Shown here piece after piece: positions 46,591 through 56,373 of a DNA stretch of 60,529 nt. The translations under genes and the position numbers were made by a program. The stretch is from Rhodospirillaceae bacterium (GTDB taxonomy: Bacteria; Pseudomonadota; Alphaproteobacteria; Dongiales; Dongiaceae), in contig SSEL01000026.1 of assembly GCA_008012315.1 (NCBI GenBank), positions 1 to 60,529 on the forward strand, given 5' to 3'. Below the pieces are notes generated by a model. The model was not told the origin of the DNA. It saw only the letters and a program-made list of their open reading frames with translations, and searched no databases. Position 1 is the first letter of the stretch, and every line of letters begins with the position of its first letter.

Positions 46591-47583
46591 ATGTCCGACA
46601 AGTTTGTGGATGTCGTCGGTATTGGCAATGCGATCGTCGATGTGCTCGCGCATACCGAGGAAGATGTCCTGACGCGTCTTGGCCTCACCAAGGGAGCGAT
46701 GATGCTGGTCGATGCGGAACGCTCGGCCGCGCTTTACGATGCGATGGGTGCCGGTGTCGAGGTCTCGGGCGGCTCGGCGGCCAATACCATCGCCGGCATT
46801 GCCAGCCTGGGCGGCAAGGGCGCTTATATCGGCAAGGTCGGCAACGATCAGCTGGGCGGCATCTTCCGCCATGACATCCATACCAATGGCGTCTATTTCG
46901 AAACGCCGAGTGCCAAGTCGCTGACGCCGACGGCGCGCTGCATGATCATGGTGACGCCGGATGCGGAACGCACCATGAGCACCTATCTCGGCGCTTGCGT
47001 GGAACTGACGCCGGACGATGTCGATGCCGATCTCATCACCCGCAGCAAGATCACCTATCTGGAAGGCTATCTGTGGGATCCGCCGGCGGCCAAGGAAGCG
47101 TTCCTGAAGGCGGCGCGGGTCGCCCATGATGCCGGCCGCGAAGTCTCGCTCTCGCTCTCGGATTCCTTCTGCGTGAATCGCCATCTCGCTGAATTCCAGA
47201 AGCTGGTCCGCGAGCATGTCGACGTGCTCTTCGCCAATGAATCGGAAATCAAGGCGCTGTGGCAGACCGACAATTACGACGAGGCGGTCGCCGTGACGCG
47301 CGACGCCTGCGATATCGCCGCCTTGACCCGCAGCGAGAAGGGCTCGCTGATCGTCGCCGGCGATGACGTGATCGAGGTGGCGGCCTTTCCGGTCGACCGC
47401 GTCGTCGATGTGACCGGCGCCGGGGATCTTTATGCCGCCGGTTTTCTTTACGGTTATACCCAGGGCCGCGATTTCGCTGATTGCGGCCGGATCGCCGCCC
47501 TTGCCGCCGCCGAGGTGATTTCGCATTTCGGCGCGCGGCCGGAAACACCGCTCAGCGAAGTGCTGCTGAGCAAGCTCGGTTGA
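46591..47583 (+). CDS. PfkB-family kinase, probably adenosine kinase
   Basis: 330 residues of the ribokinase/PfkB fold. The opening VDVVGIGNAIVDVLA and VEVSGGSAANTIAGIASLGG bind the sugar; GKVGNDQLGGIFRHDI and the anion hole with the catalytic Asp in DVTGAGDLYAAGFLYGYTQG complete the family. The combination with TPTARCMIMVTPDAERTMST is the form usually annotated as adenosine kinase in alphaproteobacteria, which recycles adenosine to AMP. Other sugars cannot be excluded. It is followed by typA after about 200 bases. Confidence 0.88.
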   Translation: MSDKFVDVVGIGNAIVDVLAHTEEDVLTRLGLTKGAMMLVDAERSAALYDAMGAGVEVSGGSAANTIAGIASLGGKGAYIGKVGNDQLGGIFRHDIHTNGVYFETPSAKSLTPTARCMIMVTPDAERTMSTYLGACVELTPDDVDADLITRSKITYLEGYLWDPPAAKEAFLKAARVAHDAGREVSLSLSDSFCVNRHLAEFQKLVREHVDVLFANESEIKALWQTDNYDEAVAVTRDACDIAALTRSEKGSLIVAGDDVIEVAAFPVDRVVDVTGAGDLYAAGFLYGYTQGRDFADCGRIAALAAAEVISHFGARPETPLSEVLLSKLG

Positions 47584-47793
47584 GGAAAGCAGGAGCGAAC
47601 GCCATGCGCTATGCCTCTGACCGCTTGTCGGGAACGCCCCCGACGCTGTAACACGCCGGCTCCCGAAGCCCAGGCCCCAAAGCACAAGCTGTGAGCCTGC
47701 TTCTTTGCCATCGCTCGACTGACTGTCACAGCCGACCGCTAAGGTCCGGGCCGTGACATGCCTCATGCTTCTTTGAATTTGGATACGCCTATC

Positions 47794-49617
47794 ATGCAGT
47801 TACGAAATATCGCCATCATCGCCCATGTCGACCACGGCAAAACCACGCTGGTCGATCAGTTGCTCAAGCAATCCGGTTCGTTCCGCGCCAACCAGCAGGT
47901 CGCCGAGCGGGTAATGGATTCCAACGACCTGGAACGCGAACGCGGCATCACCATCCTCGCCAAATGCACCTCGGTGCAGTGGAAGGAAACTCGCCTCAAT
48001 ATCGTCGACACGCCGGGCCACGCCGATTTCGGCGGTGAAGTCGAACGCATCCTCTCCATGGTCGACGGCGTCGTCGTCCTGGTCGATGCCGCCGAAGGCC
48101 CGCTGCCGCAGACCAAGTTCGTGACCTCCAAGGCCTTGGCGCTGGGTCTTCGGCCAATTGTCGTCATCAACAAATGCGACCGCCCCGACGCGCAGGCGCA
48201 TGAAGTCCACGACCAGGTCTTCGACCTCTTCGCCGCTTTGGGTGCGACCGACGAGCAGCTCGACTTCCCCACTCTGTTTGCCTCGTCGCGCCAAGGCTGG
48301 GCGGCGGAAAGCCTGGAAGCGCCGCGCGAGGATTTGACCCCGCTCTTCGATCTCATCGTGCGCCATGTGCCGGCGCCGAAAGTGGAGCCCGACAAGCCGT
48401 TCTCCATGCTGGTGACGACGCTGGAATACGACAACTATCTGGGCCGCGTGCTGACCGGGCGTATCTATACCGGCAAGGCGACGATGAATTTGAACGTCAA
48501 GGCCGTGCGCCAGGACGGCACGGTGGTGCAGACCTCGCGCCTGACCAAGCTGCTGGCCTTCCGCGGCATCGAGCGCGTGCCAGTCGAGGAAGCCGAAGCC
48601 GGCGACATCATCGCGATTGCCGGTCTCGAAGACACCACGGTCGCCGATACGATCTGCGCACCTGAAGTCGAAGCGCCGATCCCCTCGAAGGAGATCGACC
48701 CGCCGACACTGGCCATGACCTTCTCGGTCAATGACAGCCCGCTCGCCGGTCGCGAAGGCGACAAGGTGACGAGCCGCATGATCCGCGCGCGCCTGATGCG
48801 CGAGGCCGAGGGCAATGTGGCGATCCGTGTGACCGAAACCGCCGGCGCCGATGCCTTCCAGGTGGCGGGCCGCGGCGAATTGCAGCTCGGCGTGCTGATC
48901 GAGCAGATGCGGCGCGAAGGCTTCGAATTGTCGATCAGCCGGCCGCGCGTGCTTTTCCAGACCGATGCGGAAACCGGTCAGCGCCTTGAGCCGATCGAGG
49001 AAGTCGTCATCGACGTCGATGAGGAATTCACCGGCGTCGTCATCGACAAGCTCGGCCAGCGCAAGGGCGAGATGACGGAGATGAAGCCGTCGGGCGGCGG
49101 TAAGACCCGCCTTATTTTCCATTGCCCGGCCCGTGGCCTGATCGGCTATCACGGCGAATTCCTGACCGATACACGCGGTACCGGCGTGATGAGCCGCCTG
49201 TTCCATTCCTTCGCGCCCTATAAGGGGCCGATCGAAGGCCGCCGCAACGGCGTGCTGATTTCGAACTCCCAGGGCACCACGGTTCCCTATGCGTTGTGGT
49301 ATCTCGAAGAACGCGGACCGCTTTTCGTCGGCGGCGGCGTCGATACCTATGAAGGCATGATCATCGGCGAGCATAGCCGCGGCAATGACCTCGAGGTCAA
49401 TCCGCTGAAGTCGAAGCAGCTGACGAATATCCGTACCACCTCGAAGGACGAGGCCGTGCGCCTGACCCCGCCGCGTCTCATGAGCCTGGAAAAGGCGATC
49501 GCCTATATCGAGGATGACGAACTGGTCGAGGTGACGCCGAAATCGATCCGCCTGCGCAAGGCGCTCCTCAATCCGCATGACCGCAAGAAGGCCAGCCGCC
49601 AGGCGGAAGCCGTCTAG
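47794..49617 (+). CDS. typA: Translational GTPase TypA/BipA
   Basis: Ribosome-binding GTPase of the EF-G family, needed for stress and low-temperature growth and for late 50S assembly. From ATG 47794 it has 607 residues, the same as E. coli TypA; an ATG 12 codons earlier (47758) is possible. G1 [16 protein letters not shown]3 [13 protein letters not shown]4 NKCDRPDA, and the switch sequence [11 protein letters not shown] are intact. The TypA-specific C-terminus reads [20 protein letters not shown]. The stop TAG is the start of repeat copy 4. Confidence 0.97.
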   Translation: MQLRNIAIIAHVDHGKTTLVDQLLKQSGSFRANQQVAERVMDSNDLERERGITILAKCTSVQWKETRLNIVDTPGHADFGGEVERILSMVDGVVVLVDAAEGPLPQTKFVTSKALALGLRPIVVINKCDRPDAQAHEVHDQVFDLFAALGATDEQLDFPTLFASSRQGWAAESLEAPREDLTPLFDLIVRHVPAPKVEPDKPFSMLVTTLEYDNYLGRVLTGRIYTGKATMNLNVKAVRQDGTVVQTSRLTKLLAFRGIERVPVEEAEAGDIIAIAGLEDTTVADTICAPEVEAPIPSKEIDPPTLAMTFSVNDSPLAGREGDKVTSRMIRARLMREAEGNVAIRVTETAGADAFQVAGRGELQLGVLIEQMRREGFELSISRPRVLFQTDAETGQRLEPIEEVVIDVDEEFTGVVIDKLGQRKGEMTEMKPSGGGKTRLIFHCPARGLIGYHGEFLTDTRGTGVMSRLFHSFAPYKGPIEGRRNGVLISNSQGTTVPYALWYLEERGPLFVGGGVDTYEGMIIGEHSRGNDLEVNPLKSKQLTNIRTTSKDEAVRLTPPRLMSLEKAIAYIEDDELVEVTPKSIRLRKALLNPHDRKKASRQAEAV

Positions 49618-49703
49618 AGCCGGATCGTTTTAGACGGAATCGCTTGGCGATTTGTCTAAAACGTGAATCCGCCTCTCTCATCCATAAGATAGAGCGCGAT
49701 CGG
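49615..49703 (+). repeat. TAGAG-type palindromic intergenic repeat, copy 4
   Basis: It begins at the typA stop codon (TAGAGCCGGATCG). CGTTTTAGAC (49626-49635) pairs with GTCTAAAACG (49654-49663), with ATCGCTTGGCGAT in the loop. GTGAATCCGCCTCT is followed by CTCTCATCCATAAGATAGAG (49675-49694), the exact reverse complement of 9193-9212 in copy 1, and by GCGCGATCG, the head of a further, incomplete unit. Confidence 0.85.
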
Positions 49704-49731
49704 GCTCATTGAATAAAAACGGCGAATAAAA

Positions 49732-49759
49732 AAACGGCGGCCTCTGCAGGCCGCCGTTT
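49732..49759 (-). terminator. Strong terminator between typA and the DoxX gene
   Basis: AAACGGCGGCCT (49732-49743) pairs perfectly with AGGCCGCCGTTT (49748-49759) around CTGC. On the minus strand the stem runs into eight T residues, so it ends the DoxX transcript; on the plus strand CCTTTT follows, so it may also stop typA. Confidence 0.85.
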
Positions 49760-49798
49760 CCTTTTGCGGGTCGGCGAAACCGGCGCCGTAAGAAATCC

Positions 49799-50185
49799 TC
49801 AGCGGCTCTTGTCGATGCTGAAGGCGCCGGCACCGAAAGCGAAGATCTGCAGCGCGCCGCCGGCAATGGCGAGATTCTTGAAGAACATGATCGTCTGCGT
49901 CATGTCGCCGAAATTGGTGTGGAAGGAAAAGCCCGCCGCGACGGTGAAAATGGCAATGGCCAAGCCGGCCAGCCGCGCCTGGAAACCGATCAGGAGGCAA
50001 AGCCCGCCGATCAGTTCGACGATGACGGCGATGATGGCGGCCACTTCCGGCATCGGCAATCCGACCGATGAGATATAGCCGACGGTGCCGCCGAAATTGG
50101 TGACCTTGCCGAAGCCGCTCCAGAGGAAAATAACGGCGATCAGAATACGTCCGATAAGCGCGGCGATGTTGCGCAAGCCTTCCAT
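49799..50185 (-). CDS. DoxX family membrane protein
   Basis: 128 residues from ATG 50185, which has AAGGA ahead of it; the long frame upstream is not protein-like. Four membrane helices, beginning IGRILIAVIFLWSGFGKVTN, with GLPMPEVAAIIAVIVELIGG and FFKNLAIAGGALQIFAFGAG. This is the standard small DoxX protein. DoxX members are linked to quinone or redox homeostasis and oxidative stress in some bacteria, without a single agreed role. It ends at a strong terminator. Confidence 0.9.
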   Translation of the reverse strand: MEGLRNIAALIGRILIAVIFLWSGFGKVTNFGGTVGYISSVGLPMPEVAAIIAVIVELIGGLCLLIGFQARLAGLAIAIFTVAAGFSFHTNFGDMTQTIMFFKNLAIAGGALQIFAFGAGAFSIDKSR

Positions 50186-50294
50186 GGCATTGTCCTTTTG
50201 CTGATGAATTCGCGATGAGTATAACAGCCTTTGGCTGGACCGGCTCGCTTGACGTCCTCCATCCCGACCTGCCCTGGATGACGCGGCTTCCGGC

Positions 50295-51359
50295 TTACGG
50301 CCTCCGCGTTCCCCGCAGATCGGCATAAGCAAGAAGCTGTGCGGCGGTTTCACCTGCAGCATGCTCACCTGACGACGGCCGCGTCCGCCGTACTTGCTCT
50401 CCGCCGCTGGCTGCCATCGCCAGAATCTTCTCTAGCGCGCCCTGCCAATCGGCAATAGTGGCGTCTGCCGAGACGGACTGTTCAGCATTTCCGAACAGTT
50501 CGCCGATGAAATGTTCGCCACTGAAATGACTGCGCAGCACCGGCTTGCCCAGGCGGCCTGCCTGCGCCTGCCAGTCGCGATGGCCGACCGGTTGCATGGC
50601 GGGGGCCAGGATAACGGTTGCCTCCATCAGGCTCTCAACCAAGGCGGCCGGGCTTGCTGGCCGGCGCCAATCGATATTGCCGCAGCTTGCGGCCGCCTCG
50701 AACAACCGGGCCCGGCTGCCCTCATCGATCTGCGGCCATTCGACGACGATGAACCGCAAATCCCGTCGCTGCAGCGCCAGGCACAGGACGAGATCGATGC
50801 CATCAACCGGCCGGGCGCCGATGACGGCGACGACGGCGGAAGCGGCCGGTCGAATCCTGCGATCCGGTCCGGAAAGGCCTGGGATCTCCGTCAATGGGGG
50901 CGTCAGGACGGGCACCGCTTGCTGCGTCAGGCGTGCGGCCGTTGCCGCCACAGCCGGACTGTCGGCCAGCAGCAGCGGATCATCCGGCAAGTGGCGCTCC
51001 GCCAGGCAAGCGAGATCGTCTTCGCCCAGCCAGGCCGTCAGATCCAGGCCATAGGTTCTGGTCGCGCCATATGCGGTCAGCAGGTTGGGCAGAACCAGCA
51101 CCCGCGGCTGCCCGATGGCGATCCGCAAGGCGGGCAGCGTGCTGGCCGGCAAGGCGCTGAAGAAAACCGGAATGCCGTCGCTGATCTCACGCTCGACCCG
51201 CGCCGGATCGGCTTGCCGATCGATTGCCAGGATCGCCGATTTGTGCCCGAGATCCGTAAGGGCGCGTGCGAGGGCAAGACTGCTGGACGCGGCGATGAAT
51301 TGCGGGCCGCTTTGCGTGCGGGAGCCGGTAGCGATCAGCCAGTCAACCGAGATCGTCAC
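50295..51359 (-). CDS. GT-B-like glycosyltransferase, divergent
   Basis: 354 residues. It overlaps the following-type gene (51356-52447) by four bases, so the two are translated together. The N-terminal half has the strands VDWLIATGSRTQSGPQF and LARALTDLGHKSAILAIDRQ, the C-terminal half reads RDLRFIVVEWPQIDEGSRAR and VESLMEATVILAPAMQPVGH. That resembles a glycosyltransferase of the GT4 type, but the Glu-x7-Glu motif of the nucleotide-sugar site is not clear: the place reads APAMQPVGHRDWQAQAGRLG. It may be a weakened paralogue of its partner. The function is uncertain. Confidence 0.65.
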   Translation of the reverse strand: MTISVDWLIATGSRTQSGPQFIAASSSLALARALTDLGHKSAILAIDRQADPARVEREISDGIPVFFSALPASTLPALRIAIGQPRVLVLPNLLTAYGATRTYGLDLTAWLGEDDLACLAERHLPDDPLLLADSPAVAATAARLTQQAVPVLTPPLTEIPGLSGPDRRIRPAASAVVAVIGARPVDGIDLVLCLALQRRDLRFIVVEWPQIDEGSRARLFEAAASCGNIDWRRPASPAALVESLMEATVILAPAMQPVGHRDWQAQAGRLGKPVLRSHFSGEHFIGELFGNAEQSVSADATIADWQGALEKILAMAASGGEQVRRTRPSSGEHAAGETAAQLLAYADLRGTRRP

Positions 51360-52447
51360 GGTCGCGCTGCCGCCACGGCGCTGACATGAGCCTGCAACAG
51401 CGCAAGGAACTTCTCTGAGATGCGGTCAACCGACAGCTCGGCCCGGGTCGCATGGGCAAGCGCCGCCTGCGCGAGCTCCCGATAGAAATCCGGCGCCGCC
51501 GTGAGCCGGTCCAAAGCGGTGAGCCAGGGATCGAGACCTTGATCGATCGGCACCAGGAGCCCGCCGGGGCCGACCGTTTCCGGCAGGGCGCCGCGATCGC
51601 TGGCAATCACCGGGATGCCGTTCAACTGCGCCTCGGTCACCACCCTGCCCCAGGTTTCTTCAAAACTGCTGGGCATCAGCAGGAGGCGCGCGCGACGGTA
51701 AATCGACCGCATGTCGTGGCTCGGCTGGAGCAGCTCGACATTCCCGAGCGCGGCAGCGCGGCTATGGAGGATGGCCTGCCATTCCGGACTGACCTGCCAG
51801 CTCTCGACCGCGACAAAGCGGAGATCGGGCCGCGCCGCGGCCAGGCGGAAAAAGATATCCACGCCCTTGCTGATCGACGGATTGATCATCAGCACGCAAT
51901 CGCCTTGGCCGCGCGCCGGCGCATCGATTGCGCAGGTCGCCGGATCGACCGGCGGCGGAATGACGGGGATGCGGTGTCCAAATAGCGTCTCCATCCGCCG
52001 CGCGGTGAAATCGGAATTGGCCAGCTGGATCAGCAGGGGATCCTCGGGAAAGAGGGTACTCACCTCGCGAGGCTCGACATTATGCACCACCAGCACCGTC
52101 GGCACTTGCGCCCGCAGGCACAAGGCGGTCATCGCCGCCATACCGCTGCCACCATATGGCAGTACCGCGATATCCGGCTCCCAGCCGGCGAGAATACCGG
52201 GCAGGGCCTCGACCGGTTCCTGGGCGCGGGCGACCGGGTAGCCGAGTTCCGCATGCGGCAGAACGGCGAATTGCTCTTTCTCGGGCTTTGCCAGAATGAT
52301 GGATTTGATCGGCTTGCGCAGACTGCCCAACACCATGACTGCGTGGCCGCGTGCTGTCAGCGCCGTTGCCAGGGCGTCAACTGAGCTCTGTAAGCCGCCG
52401 AAAGAATCCGGCATATGCGAGACGAAGCTGGCGAACAGGATGCGCAT
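51356..52447 (-). CDS. Family 4 glycosyltransferase
   Basis: 363 residues with the GT-B fold. FASFVSHMPDSFGGLQSSVD then ALATALTARGHAVMVLG is the acceptor-domain start with the glycine loop; LMPSSFEETWGRVVTEAQLN then GIPVIASDRGALPETVG carries the GT4 Glu-x7-Glu motif of the nucleotide-sugar domain. It is the upstream gene of a pair, coupled to the divergent paralogue. A sugar polymer, lipid or surface glycan target is likely; no polymerase, flippase or sugar-nucleotide gene is nearby to specify it. Confidence 0.87.
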   Translation of the reverse strand: MRILFASFVSHMPDSFGGLQSSVDALATALTARGHAVMVLGSLRKPIKSIILAKPEKEQFAVLPHAELGYPVARAQEPVEALPGILAGWEPDIAVLPYGGSGMAAMTALCLRAQVPTVLVVHNVEPREVSTLFPEDPLLIQLANSDFTARRMETLFGHRIPVIPPPVDPATCAIDAPARGQGDCVLMINPSISKGVDIFFRLAAARPDLRFVAVESWQVSPEWQAILHSRAAALGNVELLQPSHDMRSIYRRARLLLMPSSFEETWGRVVTEAQLNGIPVIASDRGALPETVGPGGLLVPIDQGLDPWLTALDRLTAAPDFYRELAQAALAHATRAELSVDRISEKFLALLQAHVSAVAAARP

Positions 52448-52492
52448 GGCTATCGGGGCGGAAATCTCGGCATAGGATCGGTGCCGGACAGC

Positions 52493-53317
52493 CTATGAAC
52501 TTGGCACCGTATCGATGATGCCCGTTCCGTTGAGGATCGACAAGCTCGTGGCATCATTGGTCAAGAGCGGCGTATCCGGCTTGAAGGTATCCTTGGATCC
52601 GAAGCGCTGTATGGGCTTCAACGGATCGATCGGCACGCCGTTCTGCTGAGCGGGATTGGGATTGTCGAGCTGGCCGCGCAGGTCGACAAGCTGCTGGTCG
52701 CTGACCCGGAAGGGCTCGCTGGGATCGCCGCCATTGGCCGGAATGGTCACGGCGAAACCGGGTCGCCGGATCGTCCGCACGACACCGTTGCTGCCGGTCA
52801 CGGTCAGCTCGTCGCCGTAAAGGAAGACCGCAATGCCGTCCTGGCCGGGCAGAAAACTGAACAAGCCGATGCCGCCGCGGATGGTCAAGGTGGCAGTCGG
52901 TGCGTTGATCTTGACCGGCGTGGTCTTGCTGATCCGGCCGCCGATGAAACGCATGGTGCCGCGGCTCAGACCGACGGCGAGCTGGCCGATCTCGTTCGAG
53001 GGATCATAGACGAAGGTGTCCAGCACGACTTCCGATCCATGCCCGACGGTGATGGTGGATTGATCGGTGAACATGATCTCGGCCAGGCCGGCGGCGTCGG
53101 TGCGGACGGTCTGGTTCTGAAAGACATCGGCACCGACGAAAAGCGTCTGTGCCGCGGCGCCGCCGGGGAGCTGGCCGACCGCAGCGGTGTTAACCGCGCC
53201 GACCGCGCCGATTTTCGGATCGGCGTTCTGGGCCTGTGCCGGTGTGGATGGCAGGCTGCCGGATAGCATGCCGCCGGAGAGCAAGCCGACGCCCAACAAC
53301 CATTCGCGCTTGATCAT
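52493..53317 (-). CDS. Secreted FecR-domain protein
   Basis: 274 residues. A signal peptide (REWLLGVGLLSGGMLSGS to about residue 29, cut after AQA) is followed by a FecR-type beta domain: GQLPGGAAAQTLFVGADVFQ, VRTDAAGLAEIMFTDQSTIT and VGHGSEVVLDTFVYDPSNE. There is no membrane helix, so unlike the sigma-factor regulator FecR it is a periplasmic or secreted domain protein. It ends in an unusual Asp/Asn/Pro-rich stretch. It lies 44 bases after the TPR/beta-barrel gene and 45 before the glycosyltransferase start, so the four may be one operon. Confidence 0.85.
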   Translation of the reverse strand: MIKREWLLGVGLLSGGMLSGSLPSTPAQAQNADPKIGAVGAVNTAAVGQLPGGAAAQTLFVGADVFQNQTVRTDAAGLAEIMFTDQSTITVGHGSEVVLDTFVYDPSNEIGQLAVGLSRGTMRFIGGRISKTTPVKINAPTATLTIRGGIGLFSFLPGQDGIAVFLYGDELTVTGSNGVVRTIRRPGFAVTIPANGGDPSEPFRVSDQQLVDLRGQLDNPNPAQQNGVPIDPLKPIQRFGSKDTFKPDTPLLTNDATSLSILNGTGIIDTVPSS

Positions 53318-53361
53318 CTTACGTCACCTTTTAACCGGGCGGCACCATCCGCCGCCGATTA

Positions 53362-54723
53362 TTAAAATTGCCAACTCGCCAGCAACGAAACAGCCAGGTT
53401 ATCGTAGTCGTAGGTCCTAAGATTTGAATCGACCCGTTCGTATTCTATCTGCTGCGTCACGCGCCATTGCTGGGTGAGCGGGATCACATTGCTGAGCGCC
53501 ACGCGCCAGACATTATCGCGGCGCGCGCGATCCGGATCGACATCGGGATCCGGACTGTCGAACCAGCGATGCTCATAGCCGCCGCCCAGCCGCACCCACC
53601 AATCATAAGGCAAAAGCTCGATGGGCGACTGATAGGCCTGCAGCACCGCGACGCCCAGGATCAGGGACTGGAAATCGAGGTGATCCTTTTCGGCGTCGAA
53701 GAACCGCCCGCCGACATCATTGATCAGATAGGTGCCCGGCGTGATCTCCCAGGTGGAATTCACGCCGACCGATTGATCCGTGCCCGACAGCAACTGCGTG
53801 TCGCCGATGCTTTTGACCCGGTCGTAATTCCGGAACATGAAATCGTAATTGAAGCCGAGCTTCCATTGGCTGACCGGCGCGATCCAGGCTTCAACCCCTG
53901 GGCCGCCGCCCACTTCCAGCAATTCGCCGTCCTTGATCGCAAGGTCGACGGTGGCATGGGGCTGGATGCGTCCCTCGCCATTGGACAGGAAAGGCGGGGT
54001 GAAGCCGATACCGGTTCGGCCGCGCAGATCGATTTCGTTCAGATAGGAATTGTCGACATAGAAACTGCCGGCGCCGCTCAAGCTGCTTTCCAGCGCGGTT
54101 CCCCATTGGCTGTCGAAATCATAGGCATGATTGACATTGAAGCCGACCACGCCATGGGCATCGTCGTCTTCCTTGTTGGTCCGCAAGATCACGCCGTCGG
54201 TGGCGAAGCGGCTCTTATCCGGCCCGGCCGTGGCGTTGCTTTGGTAGCGCATGCCGAAACTTATCGACCCGGCGAAGCGGCTTTTCTCGGTCAGCGGCTC
54301 GGTGTGCACCAGGAATTCCGACGCCTTGCGCCTGACATCGGCCGTCGCGGTCGGCATCGCCAATACCCGCTCAAACTCGTTCTTTGCCATCTGCGGGGAA
54401 TTCAGGCGGTAATACATGACGCCCAATTCCAGGCGAATTTCCGACTGCTGCGGATACCGGATGGCGAGACGTTCCAGAACCGCCGCAGCGCTTTCGAAAT
54501 TGCGCTCGTCGATCAATTTCTCCGCATAGGCAAAGGTCTTGCCGAGATCGCCGGGATCGCTGAGAACGGCATCGTAAGCAAGGCCGCTGGCCGAGATCGC
54601 ACCGGCCGGCTGGGAGAAAAGCCCCATGCCGACGGAAAAAGCGGCGGCGCTGCAAATCATGGCGCATGATGTGGCGGCACGGCGTTTCGCTGCCGGCATT
54701 GCCGTCTTTCCCCCGCGCTTCAT
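53362..54723 (-). CDS. TPR-containing outer-membrane beta-barrel protein
   Basis: 453 residues from ATG 54723, preceded by AAGGGGGA; the frame is open to 54822 but the added part is not protein-like. A signal peptide ending near PAGAISA precedes two TPR-like units (KLIDERNFESAAAVLERLAI, QSEIRLELGVMYYRLNSPQM). From about residue 150 the protein is amphipathic strands rich in Tyr, Trp and Asn and ends LAVSLLASWQF, with a C-terminal Phe as in BAM-inserted barrels. This is the layout of the DUF560/Slam-like surface-protein family, although that family name is a guess. Probably partner of the FecR-domain protein. Confidence 0.75.
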   Translation of the reverse strand: MKRGGKTAMPAAKRRAATSCAMICSAAAFSVGMGLFSQPAGAISASGLAYDAVLSDPGDLGKTFAYAEKLIDERNFESAAAVLERLAIRYPQQSEIRLELGVMYYRLNSPQMAKNEFERVLAMPTATADVRRKASEFLVHTEPLTEKSRFAGSISFGMRYQSNATAGPDKSRFATDGVILRTNKEDDDAHGVVGFNVNHAYDFDSQWGTALESSLSGAGSFYVDNSYLNEIDLRGRTGIGFTPPFLSNGEGRIQPHATVDLAIKDGELLEVGGGPGVEAWIAPVSQWKLGFNYDFMFRNYDRVKSIGDTQLLSGTDQSVGVNSTWEITPGTYLINDVGGRFFDAEKDHLDFQSLILGVAVLQAYQSPIELLPYDWWVRLGGGYEHRWFDSPDPDVDPDRARRDNVWRVALSNVIPLTQQWRVTQQIEYERVDSNLRTYDYDNLAVSLLASWQF

Positions 54724-55044
54724 TCCCCCTTGCCCCCAATTTGGCGCTGAAATCGACGCCGCGCCGCTATTAACAGATCTCCCCATGTGGCACGCCCAGC
54801 CAATCGTGCCGCTTCTAGTCAATAACGTCCGAATAACGATCGAATTCTGGGTCCCGCGACAGTCGCTCGCGCGGACCTGGCCAAAATCGCCGGCAATTCA
54901 ACAAATAAGAGCCAAATCCCCGACAACCTACATGAATTCCATCGACAATGCCATGTCGCCTTTGCCAATATCCGCGTTAACTATTTGATTCGTAACTATT
55001 CGCTTGCCTGGTTCTGTTTGGGCGAAGCGCAGGGATAAGACCGC
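54724..55044. other. AT-richer divergent promoter region
   Basis: 321 bases between the starts of the barrel-protein operon (minus) and the AmpG-like gene (plus). It is visibly less GC-rich than its surroundings (for example around 54895-55010) and should hold both promoters. I see no open frame, hairpin or repeat that I can defend. Confidence 0.5.
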
Positions 55045-56373
55045 ATGCAGGTCACAACACCCATTTCCGGCCGGCGCGGCTGGCGCCAAGCCCTGGCGAT
55101 GTATCTGCGCCCGCGCCTGTTGCTGGTCCTCGCCCAGGGCTTCGCCAGCGGCTTGCCGCTGCTCCTGACCCTCTCGACCCTCAGCTATTGGCTGGCCAAG
55201 GTCGGCGTCGACAAGACCACGATCGGCCTCTTCGCCCTGACGGGGACGCCTTACACCTTCAAATTCCTCTGGTCGCCGATCATCGACCAGGTGCATTTGC
55301 CGCTGCTGGGACGGTGGCTCGGCCGGCGTCGCGCCTGGCTGTTCCTGATCCAGATCCTGCTGGCGGCCGCGATCCTCGCCATGGGCCATACCGATCCCGC
55401 CATCGCGCCGCTGCGCACCGCCGTGGCCGCGCTGGTCGTCGCCTTCCTCTCGGCCAGCCAGGATATCGTCATCGATGCCTATCGCATCGAGATCCTGACG
55501 GATGAGGAACAGGGGGCGGGCGCCGGCGCGACACAGACCGGCTATCGCCTTGGCCTCCTGCTGGCCGGCGCCGGGGCCCTGGCGCTGTCGGATTTTCTCG
55601 ACTGGCAGATCGTCTTCGCGGTGCTCGCCGTCGCCATGCTGGTTTCTGCCGTCCTGACGCTGATCGCGCCGCGGGCGCCTGAACCGGCGCGGGCGACGCG
55701 GCGCGGCTATCGGGAATGGGCCGGCGAAGCCGTCATCCGGCCATTGGCGGATTTCGCCCAACGCCGCGGTTGGGTCGTCATCCTGGTCTTCATCCTGTTC
55801 TATAAATTCGGCGATGCGATCGGCGGCATCATGGCCAATCCGTTCTATGCGGCGATGGGCTTCAGCGGGTCGGAAATCGCGCTGGTCAGCAAGCTCTGGG
55901 GCGTCTGGATGACGGTGCTGGGCGGCCTGGCCGGCGGCATCCTGGTGGCGCGGATCGGCATGTTCCGCACGCTGATGATCGGCGGCATCCTGCAGGCCCT
56001 CACCAATTTCACCTATTGCATCGTTGCCTGGCGCGGCCACGATCTCTATGCGCTGACCGCCGCGATCACCGCCGACAATCTGGCGGGCGGTGCGGCCGGG
56101 GCCGCCATGGTCGCCTATCTCTCGCGCCTGACCAATATCGCCTTCGCGGCGACGCAATATGCGCTGCTGACATCCTTCATGGCCTATGGCCGCACCTTGA
56201 TGTCGGCCGGTGGCGGCTGGCTTGCCGATCAGATGGATTGGGCATCGTTCTTTGCCTTGACGGCGCTGCTGGCGGTTCCCGGACTGCTGCTGCTGTTCTG
56301 GCTGAGCCGCCTCTATCCCGGCGATGACCGCGGGCCGGGCGATGATCGGGGATTGGTGGAGAAGACGGCATGA
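55045..56373 (+). CDS. AmpG-like major facilitator transporter
   Basis: 442 residues with about twelve membrane helices. The signature of the AmpG/PAT family is clear: ASQDIVIDAYRIEILTDEEQ followed by GAGAGATQTGYRLGLL; also LLVLAQGFASGLPLLLTLST at the start and VDKTTIGLFALTGTPYTFKF with WSPIIDQ. AmpG imports anhydro-muropeptides for cell-wall recycling and beta-lactamase signalling. Some members of this family in alphaproteobacteria have other substrates, so the muropeptide role is likely, not certain. The last codons overlap the next gene by four bases. Confidence 0.87.
   Translation: MQVTTPISGRRGWRQALAMYLRPRLLLVLAQGFASGLPLLLTLSTLSYWLAKVGVDKTTIGLFALTGTPYTFKFLWSPIIDQVHLPLLGRWLGRRRAWLFLIQILLAAAILAMGHTDPAIAPLRTAVAALVVAFLSASQDIVIDAYRIEILTDEEQGAGAGATQTGYRLGLLLAGAGALALSDFLDWQIVFAVLAVAMLVSAVLTLIAPRAPEPARATRRGYREWAGEAVIRPLADFAQRRGWVVILVFILFYKFGDAIGGIMANPFYAAMGFSGSEIALVSKLWGVWMTVLGGLAGGILVARIGMFRTLMIGGILQALTNFTYCIVAWRGHDLYALTAAITADNLAGGAAGAAMVAYLSRLTNIAFAATQYALLTSFMAYGRTLMSAGGGWLADQMDWASFFALTALLAVPGLLLLFWLSRLYPGDDRGPGDDRGLVEKTA

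Noticed and set aside
47604..47651. 15-codon frame between the adenosine kinase gene and typA
   Set aside because: No ribosome site and no features; expected by chance.
47800..49578. 592-codon open frame opposite typA
   Set aside because: typA is certain; the opposite frame is low in Lys and has no family motif.
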